Origin: Allium sativum
Taxonomy: Eukaryota > Streptophyta > Magnoliopsida > Asparagales > Amaryllidaceae
NCBI GenBank assembly: GCA_030737875.1
Contig: CM060912.1
Location: forward strand, 125,642,493-125,706,492
Reading direction: 5' to 3'
DNA: 64,000 nucleotides
Shown here: positions 36,273-48,247 of the stretch, piece by piece
Layout: each line of letters starts with the position of its first letter
Numbering within the stretch: position 1 is the first letter of the stretch
Made by a program: the position numbers and the translations under genes
The notes under the pieces: generated by a model
Databases searched by the model: none
What the model saw: only the letters and a program-made list of their open reading frames with translations
Told to the model about the DNA's origin: nothing

Positions 36273-39200
36273 TATTTAATTTATTATTTTTAATTCCGAA
36301 AATAACTTTTTTATTTGAACTCCAAATCGAACCCAACGACTGTCGTCCCCAGCTGATTAACCCCATTCTGAACGCAGTGGGATATGTCCCGCAAGCCAAT
36401 TTGACCGTTTCGTCCAGTTTTCATCAAAATTAAAATATAAATTATTAAAATGTTCAAAATTGATTTCAACGTACATTTTAATTTACCGAGGCCACATACT
36501 GACTCCAAAAATTCCAGAAAAATAAATCTAGCTATGTTTTGACGATATGGTCCTAACAAAATTAATTTCATCAAATTTGGAGGCCGTTTGAAAAATGGTC
36601 ATTTTCAGTCGATTAAATTCAAACTGAAATTACCAAAACGTTTAAATTCACCACGCTCACATATTAATTTCAAAAGTTACGAAAACTGGAATCTAGAAAA
36701 AATTTGACATTCCAGATCCAACAAACGTGGTTTCATCGAAAACAGAGGTCGTTTTCAAAATGAGTATTTTTAAGGGCTATATATTATATAAAAATATATA
36801 TAAATTCCATAGTGACTATTTTGAATTTTAAACTGGACATACTTTCGATTTACATTATGAAATCTAGATTTTTCATATTTGTTACAAAGATATAATTAAA
36901 CAGATTCAAATATTTCTTGTTTTACTGAAATTCGATTTATTTTGAATCCTGTACATTCATTTGAAATTTAAAATAAATTTATACATTCTAACTTCGATTT
37001 AGATAAACTTTAAATCGTTATTATTAAAAATAAATCATTTTAAATATTTAAAATCCATTTGAATAGCTAAAATAAAAAATTTAAATTAGTTCTGAAAATT
37101 CGGGTTGTTACATTCTATTTCCCTTTTTACTTTGGAAATCTCATTTCAACTCCGTTCATTTCACTTAATCTCATTATTAAGTATCGCCAATTTGAAATCA
37201 ACACTTTAATTCCACATTCCTCTTACAAACCTTGTTTATAAACTCTGGTTTGATATAAAACCATTTTTGTCTCTATTCCTTCTTACTTAATTTAAATATT
37301 ATGTAAATATTTCATTTTAGCTATCGTATTTGCTTATATCTCTTTTTATAACTTCATTCACAAAACTTGGATTTTAATATAATTCCCAATCATAACTCAT
37401 TTTACAGTTTAACTATAATTCATTACCAACACGACCACTTACTTAAATGGATTTCGTTTAAGCATTACTTAAATTAAAACAATATATTTACTTCAACATT
37501 AACTACTGTAAAGGTAGTTAACTGCATTATTAACTAAAATGATAATATATATACCAGTTGGAATATCTCAATTATTACCATTCAATATTAACTTATTTAC
37601 ATGTATATATATACATATATATATTTGAAATATTAATATTACTTGACTTTAAATTCTTATTATCGATCTTACTTGATAATCTCACTCTTGAATATCAGTT
37701 TCACGGCTGAAGACGATATTCAACTCTAACACTCATTTTGAACACAAACTAATAAGATCTATCAGATAACGCTGAAATCGTTCAAGTTGGGTTATTTTAA
37801 TTATCTCTCAAACCTTGAGTTGAAGTCGTTCTTATCGTCAAGACTCGTAGAAGTTCAATATCCAAAATATTCAACGAAACAATAAATTGGTAAATCCATT
37901 TGATTTCCAAATCATAAGCCCCTTTTCAAACAACGTTGTTGTTTTGAAAACATATATTAAGTTAACTTAACTTAAATATTGAATCTGGGAACTCATCCTA
38001 AATAACCAACTAAGTTTCCTTTTCTTATAAAAATTAAATTATCTTCTTTACTTAATTACATGGTTAATTAAGTTTAAAATATCATTTAAAAATAATTTAT
38101 ACAAATTTTTTAAGTCTGATTTAAATTCAAAACAATTATTCGATAATAATTCCATTTGATTAATTAAAAGTAAATTAATCAAATAACCAATTCCAATTAA
38201 AAATAGTTGAACTAGTCAACTCACCCCATGATTACCTCGTTAATCAATTTCCATTAATTTCTCCTTTAAATCAATTAATAATATAATTCAAATAAATAAT
38301 TCTATTTAACCATTTCATAGAAACATTTATTCCAATTCTTAATCGTTACCTTTATTTCTGTTCATCTGTTTACAATCCTTATTAACATAAAAAATTGTTT
38401 TATAAAACCACTTAATAATTTCTTATAAATTTAAATATAAAATATTTATTTCCATTTTAACAAACTCCCTTTTCAAAATAATAGATTCAAAAAATTATTT
38501 TTAGTTATAAATAAATTTTATAACTTTAATTCAGTTTATTTACCTAACGGTAAATCCATATTTATAAAACGATTGATTTTCAAGACGTCTGATGCCAATT
38601 ACTCAACCTATACTGTCCATTGGTTAAACACATACAACATTGAATTCCAATCAACAAACAAATCAATTTGTTCAATCCATGTTGGGTAAATAGTTCATAT
38701 AATTGTAATATGAAAATAAACAGATATAATATTTAATAAACAATCAATAACAACAATTCAAACACCCATATTTAAATTGAATACATTTATATTATTGTAA
38801 ACGTAACCAACAAGGTAAGTTACCTCATTTGGAAATAATCATTAAAAATAACGATTAGATTTCGTTTAAAATAAATGAACGTTACATCAACCGATTCATG
38901 CAATATATAAATAACATTCAACAGACATCAAACAATCATCAACCATAGCACATAAATTAAAACCTGACTTATATATAAAATATAAGTGGGATAAAAACTG
39001 AGTGAGTTATACTCACTTTGATTTGATTCTGTTGTTAATGGCTCGTTTTAATTAAATTAAACAGTCATTTAATTTAATTAAAAATTCCGGTTGGTTCCAA
39101 TTCTAACCAGTTCTGTTCCATGACGTCGTGTTCGTCAATGCGGTTCCATTGATATCTTGTTTGTCCAATGCTGATATCACATGATCGAGTTATCTATATT

Positions 39201-41242
39201 ATAAGTATACAATTTTAATTAAACTAATCTATTTATTAATCAAAATTAATTATTATACTAAACTAATTATATTGGCTAATTTCATCTGGATGAAAAAACG
39301 CAGGCCGACTTTACTCTGTCCCTTTCATTCATTCTGCTTTTATTTTAAACACCAAACCTATCCCTGTTAAACATTTATAATTATCAATAGACCTAAGTTA
39401 AAGCAAAACTTCATCAATTATTATATGATAATAAGTTTATTATATTGTGATAAAAAGAAGGGGACGACAGTTCTTGCAAGTAAACTAGGCCGATATGATT
39501 TTCCTTTTGTTCTTGCATGACCGCTTCAGTTCATTCCGTAGGCCTGTACAAAATTCACTAGTTTAATACTTTAAGCTAATACCCCTTTTTAATTATAATG
39601 ATTAGTCCCCTTTCATGATAAGTAATAACGTAATTTACTTTATATAATAACAAAAGGATTCGGGTTTTTAGTTTCTTCCATCATTTTCATAACCGCTTCA
39701 TTCTAGAACTCTAATGCGCTGCCAAACATTTAGGTGTTACGTCGCCTTCCACTATTGATTGCACTCTGATCCAGTGCCACCGACAGGTGCGCCTTAGCCT
39801 CGACAACCCACGCCTACTACAGTTCGATGCCTGGCCTCGTCGTTCGCCTCTGATATCCACACAAGCACCGCGACCTTCTGCTCTAATTGCTTCCACCTCA
39901 GTTCGCAGTTCCTGATCGTAATGGGTCAGAACACAGATCTCCCCTGGCTTGACAGGTTTGTAGTTGATGAGTACTCGATTGGGTGAATAGATCGATGGAA
40001 AATTTAGGAAGAAGGCGGCAGTTTTTCTGTCGTTCGTTCATGGCGGAGGTGCGCTTTCCATTCGTTGCCCACGCTGTGTTTAAATAAAGTGAGGGATAGA
40101 ATTAAATATTATTATAATTTAACGAAAATTTACGACAAAGTAACGTTTATAAACAGCTACAAACGATCTCTGATCGAGGTGAAATTCCTAATCCTAGCAT
40201 AGAAAAATATTTCAGACACGACGGGATAGGTTTCGTCAAATTCCGAGGTCGTTTGTGAAAAGTCATTTATAAATTACAGGCTAAAAATCATGCGTTTAAA
40301 TTTCCTACGATTACAAAATAAATCAAATCAACTTGAAACTTTGAAATTCTACTAGACCACTTCTTTATGGATCCAATGAAATCATAGTTTGTTTGGCCAG
40401 TCGTTTATTCTTTAAAATTATCCCTGACTCTAAATGTTGATACAAACTCAATGGAATTGGTTTATTGGCTTAATTCCATTATTGCTTAACTTATACACAA
40501 ATACCCCTTTATTAAATTAAATTAAATTAATTACATGCTATAGAAACTGATTGGCATTTATGGCTGCATTTGTCACATATGACATCGGTTTGCCACGAAA
40601 TTTAATATCATACAAGAATTTAATGATACAGTTCCAATGAAACTAATTTCATCGAAAACGGAGGCCGTTTTCTAAAATCGCTATTTTAAGGCTTATATAA
40701 TATTAATAAAATATTATATAAATTCCAAAATAATAATAAATTATTATAATCATAAATACGCATTAGAATATCATATAGCTTCAAATATAAATTATGCAAC
40801 TCGATATCGTCAATTTCGAGTTAAATGTTATCCAAATTATATAAAAACCTTTTTTAATTTATTAAATAAACGTTATGTTTATTAACGATTTCCATAGCGA
40901 CTATTTTAAAATTTGATTTGTACATAACTAACATTCTATAACACGAAATCTCGATTTTTCTCTTCTATATGAAAATTATCATCAACAAGATCCAAATGTT
41001 TCTTGTTTTAAGATATCCGACTTATATTGGATCCTGTATATTCAACAGAACTTCAAAGCTCAATATTACGAACTACCGCGCCATTTCAAGCTCGTTTTAT
41101 ATTATATATAAATTATAATGTTCAAACTTCATTATATAATCAAAATATATATTTTAAATCCGTTTAAAATTCCAAATCAATATTTTAAGTAATAAATTAA
41201 ATTAAATATTTGATTACCAAAAATATGGGACATTACATTGCA

Positions 41243-42300
41243 ATCTTATGAAGAAAAGAAAAAGAAGAAGAAAAAGACCATGGAGCATGTTCTTAAGACA
41301 GGAATTGATTCAAAAAAGGAAGAAAACAATCAAATCCAACAAAGGTGGGGTCGTGGTCAAGAATGAGGAAGAGGACGTGGATATGGGCATGGACGAGGTT
41401 GGAGGCCTAACAATGAAAACAACATGGCAACAATAATCAAAGAGGAGAAAGCACAACTAGAGGTTGTGGGAGAGGCAATTCAAATTCAAGGAATGAAAAG
41501 TCATGGATCAAATGCTATATTTACGACAAATTTGGACATTATGTTTTTGAATGTAGAGCTCTAAGAAACAAAAAAGTTGAAGAGAAGACCAATTATGTTG
41601 AAGAAAGAATTACATAAGATGGTACATTATTATTGGCCCACAAAGAAAATGAAAAAGGGGAGGACAATCAATGGTACTTAGATAATGGCGCAAGCAACCA
41701 TATGTGCGGAGGAAAAAATATGTTCATAGAGCTTGATGAAACGGTAAAGGGAAGTGTGGCATTTGGAGATGAATCAAAGGTAGCAGTGAAAGGCAAAGGT
41801 AATGTTCTTATTAAATTGAAGAATGGAGAGCATAAATTCATTTCTAATGTTTACTATGTGCCAAACATGAAAAGTAACATCTTGAGCTCAGGGAAACTCT
41901 TAGAGAAAGGTTATGATATTCGATTAAAAGATAAAAGCAGTTCCATAAGAGATAGTGCAAGTAACCTCATTACTAAGGTACCAATGTCAATAAATAGAAT
42001 GTTTGTGCTCAACATTCAACATGACGTCGCCCAATGTCTTAAGGCGTGTTACAAACATGTCTCATGGCTTTGGCATCTTTGTTTTGGACATCTTAACTTC
42101 AGAGGACTAGAATTGCTCTTCAAGAAAGAAATGGTGAGAGGATTGCCTTGCATAAGTCATCCTAATCAACTATGCGAAGGATGTCTATTTGTGAAGCAAG
42201 TCAAAATGGGCTTTACAAAAGAGTCATACTCAAGGGCCAAGAAACCATTAAAGCTCATACATACGGATATGTGTGTGGGCCAATCAAGCCATGATCACTA
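41243..42300 (+). pseudogene. Copia F gag C-terminus, protease and pre-integrase (broken)
   Basis: Gag resumes after G with a Lys/Glu-rich stretch and a damaged zinc knuckle (KCYIYDKFGHYVFEC, second Cys changed to Tyr). From 41633 the frame is open and includes [14 protein letters not shown] (protease site, D-N-G-A-S where T/S is usual) and [35 protein letters not shown] and [10 protein letters not shown] follow (His/His/Cys/Cys finger intact), then LKLIHTDMC (first integrase Asp). The frame ends at a TAG at 42299-42301 after a frameshift. The upstream part (41243-41632) has several stops. Confidence 0.9.
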
Positions 42301-43299
42301 GGTAAAATTAATTATTTCCTTCTGTTTATTGATGATTTTTCAAGAAAAACATGGGTGTATTTTTTGAAGAGAAATCAGAGGTTTTTGAGAACTTCAAGAA
42401 GTTCAAAGCTCGTGTTGAGATGGAAAGTGGCCTTATGATAAAAGTCATGAGATCTGACCGTGGAGGAGAGTTCACATCAAGAGAATTTCAAAAATACCGT
42501 GAAGATAATTCTTGAAATGGAGAGGAACATACTCAAAAGCAAGAGGCTACCAAAGGAATTTCGGGCAGAAGCTGTGGCATGCGCTGTTTATCTATCAAAC
42601 CGATCTCCAATGAGAAGTGTGTGGGGGAAGACACCACAAGAATCATGGAGCAGAAGGAAGCCTGTCATTTCTCATCTAATAGTTTTTAGAAGCATATCTC
42701 ATGTACATGTACCAAATGAAAAGCGAAACAAATTGGATGACAAAAGTGAGAAGTATATTTCATTGGTTATGACACAAATCCTAAAGGCTATATACTTTAC
42801 AATCCTGATACGAAGAAGATAATAATTAGCAGAGATGTCGTATTTGTTGATGAAGGAGAATGGGACTGGAAATCGTATGATGAAAAATACAACTTCTTTC
42901 CATATTTTGAAGAAGACTGAATACAAACACCAAGGATCGAACAACCAAATGAAGAGCCTACTTCCCCCACTAGCTTCACCAACAACAAGTTGTCAAGAAG
43001 ATGGGATCTCAAGTGAAAGGGTTCCTCATTTTAGAAGCCTTCAAGGAATTTATGATGTAACAGAAAACCAAGACAATCCTACTCTCTTTTCTCTATTTGC
43101 GAATTGTGAGCCTATAAATTTTCAAGAAGCTTTGCAAAAGGGAAATTGCAGAGATTCTATGGACGAAGGAATAAAGGCGATCAATAAAAATGACATATGG
43201 GAGATAACTTCACTTCCAAAAGGACACAATGCAATTGGTGTCAAAAGGGTATGCAAAGTAAAGTAAAATGACAAAGAAAAGTTGAAAGACACAAGACCA
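42301..43299 (+). pseudogene. Copia F integrase core to RT N-terminus (broken)
   Basis: Frames read FLLFIDDFSRKTWVYFLK, then MRSDRGGEFTSREFQKY with the second integrase Asp. A deletion then removes the segment carrying the catalytic Glu region, and TILEMERNIL-type sequence resumes (here KIILEMERNILKSKRLP). FRAEAVACAVYLSNRSP and GKTPQESWSRRKP complete the copia integrase. The final open part (42835-43266) covers the integrase-RT linker and the RT start, WEITSLPKGHNAIGVKRVCK, followed by a stop. Confidence 0.88.
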
Positions 43300-43530
43300 A
43301 GATTTTCGATAACAAGTCAGCAATTGCTTTGGCCAAGAATACAATCTTTCATGATCGAAGAATGCATATTGATACAAGTTATCACTACATTAGAGAGTGT
43401 GTCACTAGAAAGGAAGAGCAGCTAGAGTACGTGAAGTCCGATGATTAAATAGCTGATATTTTCACCAAGCCGCTCAAGTAAGAAGACTTTATCAGGTTGA
43501 GGAATTTGCTTGGAGTAATAAAACCAAGTT
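43300..43530 (+). pseudogene. Copia F RNase H C-terminal remnant after RT deletion
   Basis: Sequence jumps from the RT N-terminus to DNKSAIALAKNTIFHDRRMH and YHYIRECVTRKEEQLEYVKS, then ADIFTKPLK, which is the end of the copia RNase H. The RT core with its YVDD site and most of RNase H are missing, a deletion of roughly 1 kb compared with a normal copia pol. The remnant ends just upstream of a purine tract (GTTTATGGGGGGA) before the 3' LTR. Confidence 0.88.
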
Positions 43531-43540
43531 TATGGGGGGA

Positions 43541-43839
43541 TGTTGAAAAATAAACTTGGTTTTATAAGTAAACGCCAATTATGTAATAAATTCAATCCTT
43601 GTTTTTAGGGAAGGACAAAATAAATGATAATAAATTTAGAGCTATCAAATATGTAATAGAATTATCTAGAGAAAGAAGAGTTTAGAACATTTGTCATGTT
43701 ATATATAGAGACTCTCTCATCTGTTGTATTAATCAAGTTGTATCAAGCAAGAAATAAACATCAATAAAAGGATATTTTCGAATATAATTTTTTTCATTTC
43801 CATATTCTCTCCCTCTTTCTCCTTAAAAAATATTCAACA
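43541..43839 (+). mobile_element. Copia F 3' LTR (299 bp)
   Basis: It starts TGTTGAAAAATAAACTTGG after a purine tract and ends AAATATTCAACA. TTATATATAG at 43699-43708 is a probable TATA box. It is followed by TATAG, the likely TSD partner of TACAG at 20390. Confidence 0.92.
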
Positions 43840-43844
43840 TATAG

Positions 43845-44199
43845 GTCATGGTGATAGTTGTTGTGTTCTAGAATCTGATACACCAACCATTTATACTACC
43901 CTGAGGACAAGGAGGCTTTGGTGATGTGGCAACCAGGAAACTACTATAACAATTGCTATGTGTTCCGCAAAATTCGACGTTGGTTATTTGAGTGTTAGTC
44001 CCAAAGCAGTAGCTATACATGATTATAAAGAACGTGAACATTTTGTAAAATATTTCATTTGAATCTTTCTTGATTTACATGAACACAAGTGCAACGTTTA
44101 TCTAATTGTCATTTCCACCCGAGGCAAGCCATCTACCATTATGTGACCATTTTAGTCCATAAAATTTAGAAAAAACTATATATATATATATATATGTAC

Positions 44200-44259
<60 letters not shown>

Positions 44260-46019
44260 ATATATAAATTGGTTGAAGAATTCAAGGATACATACATATA
44301 TATAAAGCTAAATGTAGCTATTTTATTTGGATTGAACTTACCTTAGATTTATAATCAATATGTTTGGCAGTAAAGTTATTTGAGGCACAAATATCATGTT
44401 GAATAATGTTCTTGTCTTTGCTGCTGGATGCTAAAATATGGAAACTTCATGATTGAACTCTAGTCCTCATGCTATGTCCTCTCATTGTTATAGGGTAAGT
44501 TGTATTTTCTTCCACACATTTCATTAGTTAATTCACCATTTTACTTTAATAAGTTAATCCACAACTATTTTGTAAGTTAATCCACAAGTGGATTATCTTA
44601 AAGATTTCATATTAATCCACAAATCTACAAATTAAACAATGAGCTCATGATTTCCTTGTACAGTTTGCTCAAGCTAAATAAACTGGCATTGGTATTCTGG
44701 TGCAAGCCAACATGCATTTCCACTTGATCAAAAAATATAGCAAAACATGAGCTTCTTTTAAAGGGTTTGTAAATAAATTTCTTTCAAACAAACGACTGCA
44801 AATTTTAGTTGAGTTTCACTTGAAAGAAGCATAACATGCAATACAACTTGGTAAACTACATAACATCACTGTTTACAGTGTCAAATCACTAATCATTCAA
44901 GATTAGTATGCCTAGCTTTCATTACATTCATTTTTAAGGATGAAGTTATTCTTGAAGCAAATACAACAGCAACAGAAGACTTATAGTTGCTGATAAAAAA
45001 TGTGAAAAGATTCCCAACTAAATTTTCCTTTGCATCTTTATGCAATTGGATGAAAATCAAGGGTTATTAATGTGCTTACCCTACTGAAAACCCATCCTTT
45101 AATCTACCATGGGCATATTTGAGATGCACTCGTTGCAGGCTCACAACTACATAACGTTTGTCCACATGGTTCCATCGATGCTCTTCCATTTGCTACTACG
45201 GGTTCAGGTTTCCTCGCTACCATAGCTGCCTTTGAATCCAAATATAGAGAAGGGATAGATAGGGAAAATGTAATAAATCTTATAGTTGAAACCGTCTGCT
45301 TTGGTATTTTCAAAGAATTGGAAAGTGGAATTAGTGTTGATGTTTGTATGATAACAACAAATAATACAAAATATTTGAGAAATCATCGATTGTCAGTGAT
45401 ATGCATTAGTTCCAAGAACATGGAAGAAAAAAATTAATTTAAAATAAGGTGGATAAACTAATTAAATTTTAAATATTATTAAAAATCAAAGATCCTGTTT
45501 TATAAGGTGGATTAACTGATTAAAAATGTGTATGAAAATAAAATTTACCTTGTTCTAACTCTTTGTATCATATGCCATCCCATATCTGTTACATTTTCAC
45601 GTTAATTTACATATGGTATACTATGAAAAATTAGTAGAAAAAAGATAAAACGACATCATTCCAAGACCATTGTAACTTATAAACTTTTTTGTAATTTACA
45701 TTATGAAAATGAAAAATATCAAGTACACATTTTGAAGTTATACATGCATTCTACTTACAAAAAATAATAACTTGTGTATCGTATAACTTCTGTATTTTAC
45801 AAGCCAAATAAGGTAAGTGCTACTACATGAAATAATTAAGTATTTTATGAGAATAAACTGCAATGGGATACCTAACCATATTTAGTCACTTCATATTAAA
45901 AATGCAGTACAAGCTCAAAAAATTTAGTAGCATGCATGTTAATGAAGATTCCAAAGCTAATATATGCAAAATCTGTAAGAAAATATACAACGAATCTAGA
46001 TGCCAAGGTACCTTTAAAT
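43845..46019. other. Host-like spacer, AT-rich
   Basis: No element boundary is recognised. It includes an (AT)n microsatellite. The 3' part may hold further eroded FMO sequence or intron, because it lies downstream of the FMO pseudoexons on the minus strand, but no additional exon could be read with confidence. Short frames at 45104 and 45204 are unassigned. Confidence 0.4.
44177..44257. repeat. (AT)n microsatellite, interrupted once
   Basis: About 80 bp of AT repeats broken only by GTACG near 44196-44200. Confidence 0.97.
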
Positions 46020-46935
46020 AGTAATAGTTGAGGATGGAGTGCAAGATGTTTTGAAAGTGTAAGGAGACATAAAAGCATCAGTCAGTTTCTTTTCCCCATT
46101 GTACCAAGTAGTAAGAATGACAACATCGCCTTCTACAAGCATAGTTTCTCCTTCCACAATGAAGCCATCATTGCAGAAACTGATTTTTTTTTCCAGATCT
46201 TTTATGATGATACTTTCTTTTGTAACTCTACCATAAATTTTTCTTGGTAATTTTGCAACTAACTAAGAGGAATAGGCTGTAGAAAATCTACGGTCGGGTT
46301 GCATTATGTATTACTTCATTGGGCTCATCATTCTGTTGTAGGCTTCTATGAATATTGTAGATACCATCTCTTGATTCATAAAAAAATTGCAACATAAAAA
46401 AAAGGTCATTAACACATGTGAAATTTTAGGTTATATGTAAAACTGAAGGTTATTATTGTACCACTAGTGAAAGGATAGTGGCTAAGAACCAAAGAAGAAA
46501 TCCTTCTCCACGCTTGTGAAAGGATAACTCAATAAAAACTAGTGTAGTAAAAATAATGAAGACGAACCCCCCTGCAATAAGATTGGGTAGCAGTTGCTTA
46601 GACATAGCATAGTGCAAGGTTTCTCTATGCTTGTATCATTTTGCAACAAAGAGTTTAAGGAAAAATATTACATATGTGCATGATTTTGTTAATACTTTAC
46701 TTGTGTCGTGGAATACCTTGTACCATTTCCAATAGCACATTGGGTAGCAATATCGAGAGAGATTTCATGCAGTCGAGCCATCTTACTTCCCATGTTGGAA
46801 TATTCTATTGAGTGAACTACTTTACCTTTGAATGCTTCAGGCCCTGCCTTCAGTGGGAAAGCTGGGATTCTGGGAAGATCGTTGAAGCACCAATGCATAG
46901 TGCTACGAAATCTGTCTCATGTAATTGGCTACTAG
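46020..46935 (-). pseudogene. Flavin-containing monooxygenase (FMO1-like) pseudogene, three exon remnants
   Basis: Three minus-strand blocks follow the order of plant FMO proteins. Block 1 (about 46935-46690) reads DFVALCIG, then after a frameshift FNDLPRIPAFPLKAGPEAFK, GKVVHSIEYSNMGSKMARL and LDIATQCAIGNGTRYS; part of the second nucleotide-binding (GxGxxG-type) region is deleted between MARL and HEISLDIA. Block 2 (about 46610-46455) reads LLPNLIAGGFVF, then FHKRGEGFLLWFLATILSLV. Block 3 (about 46255-46030) reads LPRKIYGRVTKESIIIKDLE, FCNDGFIVEGETMLVEGDVV and ILTTWYNGEKKL, where FMOs usually have an ATGY-type motif. Functional FMOs use FAD and NADPH to oxygenate small nitrogen or sulfur compounds. 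Frameshift, deletion and missing N-terminal FAD-binding exon indicate a pseudogene. Family recognition is from memory of FMO sequence patterns. Confidence 0.7.
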
Positions 46936-47300
46936 TATAAAACGGACATACAAAGATCTAGTTTTCAGAGGTATTTATTTCCTATGTAATAAAAATTGGT
47001 GCATGTTATAAGCGTAGTGGTTTTGGTAATCATAATACTTTTATTTCAAGTTTTTTTTTTGTTGTACCGATGACCAGTTGATAGTAAAACATGTTGATGG
47101 ATAGTCGGGAAAAGGATGTCAGTGAAGGTTGCAAAGTAATAATGAAATTAATGAATAAGAGTATTTTTGTAATTTTAATAAACATCATGGAAATCATTTT
47201 CATCGAATTCTCTTTAGTAATAGTAGACATAAACTAGAGAAATCTTTTAAATCTCAAATTCGGCCAAAAAAATGAATTTGAGACATGAGAGAAAGGCTGT

Positions 47301-47390
47301 GTGCACTAATCGACCACCCCTAGAGCCCAGAAAGTCATGAGAATATTACTAGGACGGGAGACTGCCTGGGAAGTCCTCTCGCGCTTGAGT
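47301..47390 (+). pseudogene. 5S rRNA-like fragment
   Basis: GTGCACTAAT at 47301 matches the early plant 5S region, and the 3' half is close to 5S: GAGAATATTACTAGGACGGG is followed by a segment ending CTGGGAAGTCCT. Between these the sequence is too diverged or short (the AGTTAAGCGTGC box is not visible). It covers much of box C of the internal promoter. It may come from dispersed 5S DNA, a 5S-derived SINE or a Cassandra-type TRIM LTR. LTR C is inserted immediately after it. Confidence 0.6.
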
Positions 47391-48247
47391 ACGGGTGTAA
47401 CAACCCGGAAAATACGAGCTAATTTAAAATTTTTAAATTGGCTATTTTGAAAGAATTTAAACAATTGAAATAGAATATTTCAATGAAATAATGAATTGGA
47501 AATAGTGTGGCAGTTTGAAATTTTGAATTCAAACTTTGACTGACTGTACTGGGTGTAAAATATAACGGATTTTAGTGAAACCAAAATATTTAAATCTTTT
47601 TATGAATATCTTTCTAACGAATCTGAAAAATCGAAGTTTAATAGCGGGAATCAAAAGTTATGGCCAAATGAATTTTCAGAAAGGTCGCTATAGAGAATAA
47701 TAGCCCTTGAAAATAGACATTTTGCAAACGACCTCACAATTTGACGAAACCACTTTTGTTGGATCCGGGATGTCAAATTATTGCTAGGTTTCAAATTTCA
47801 TAATTTTTGAAGCTAGTATGTGAGCGGGGCAAAAGAAAATGTGATTGGTCAATTTCTGTTAAATTGGACCGACCAGAAAATGGTCATTTTTCAAACGGTC
47901 TCAGAATTCGACGAAACTAGTTTTGTTGGGATCGTAAGTTCAAAACATAGCTAGATTTATTTTTCTGGAATTTTTTGAATCAGTTTGTGGCCCTGGCAAA
48001 TTAAAATGTACGTTCAAAACGAATATTGAATGTTTTATACTTTAATTTGAAGAATAACTGACTGTAACAGTCGAATTGGCCTACGAAACATATCCATTGT
48101 GTTCGGAATGGGGGTATTTAGCTAGGGACGACAGTCGTTGGGTTGAAATTGGTGTTCGTATGTGAAAATCCTAATTTTTGAAATATATATATCGGCCAAT
48201 AAGGAAATTCGTTTCAATAAATTAAAAATATAAAAACCTATCAGAAC

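Larger units (their letters stand above)
23456..37112 (-). mobile_element. Element B: complete giant-LTR non-autonomous retrotransposon (13.66 kb)
   Basis: The borders are set by a perfect 5-bp TSD, TTCTA at 23451-23455 and 37113-37117. On the minus strand: 5' LTR 37112-29939, PBS 29938-29927, non-coding internal sequence, then the 3' LTR ending at 23456. The LTRs start alike (TGGAACGACCC and TGCTAAAACAACCC before the shared AAACTCG) and align over nearly their whole length with scattered differences, so B is older than A. The sense start of the 3' LTR and the PPT were deleted near 29307. There is no gag or pol. It inserted into solo LTR G. Confidence 0.9.
29939..37112 (-). mobile_element. 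Element B 5' LTR (7174 bp including a 975-bp insert)
   Basis: In plus orientation it begins TGCTAAAACAACCC after the PBS and ends TTCGGGTTGTTACA before TSD TTCTA. Without the insert at 35298-36272 it is about 6.2 kb. It carries the same landmarks as the left LTR: terminal module (about 30255-30338), conserved core (30720-31140), a hairpin unit (about 32610-32800) and a GC island (about 34975-35290). No gene was recognised. Confidence 0.9.
21367..41237 (-). mobile_element. Element G: giant solo LTR (about 6.2 kb) interrupted by element B
   Basis: TGTAACGATCC starts at 21367 and ACATTACA ends at 41237, both flanked by TTGCA (21362-21366 and 41238-41242), a perfect TSD inside copia F gag. After removing B (23456-37112) and its TSD copy, G is 2089 + 4120 bp. 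No PBS, PPT or repeated terminal block is visible in it, so it is read as a solo LTR in minus orientation. Its sense-strand start (41237 leftward) resembles the starts of LTRs B and C, including the stretch before AATTCCATAGTGAC. Short frames (such as 22058-22372) have no recognisable domain. Confidence 0.82.
20395..43839 (+). mobile_element. Element F: Ty1/copia retrotransposon split by nested giant-LTR elements
   Basis: Two near-identical short LTRs (20395-20718 and 43541-43839) bracket the region. The flanks TACAG and TATAG are probably a 5-bp TSD with one later change. The copia part is 20395-21366 plus 41243-43839, about 3.6 kb once G and its nested elements are removed. Gag is split exactly at the TTGCA target site of G. 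Most of RT is deleted near 43300, so the element was already defective or decayed later. Confidence 0.92.

Noticed and set aside
21367..41237. G as a full retrotransposon with its own internal domain
   Set aside because: No PBS, PPT or second terminal repeat is visible once B is removed, and the length fits one family LTR.
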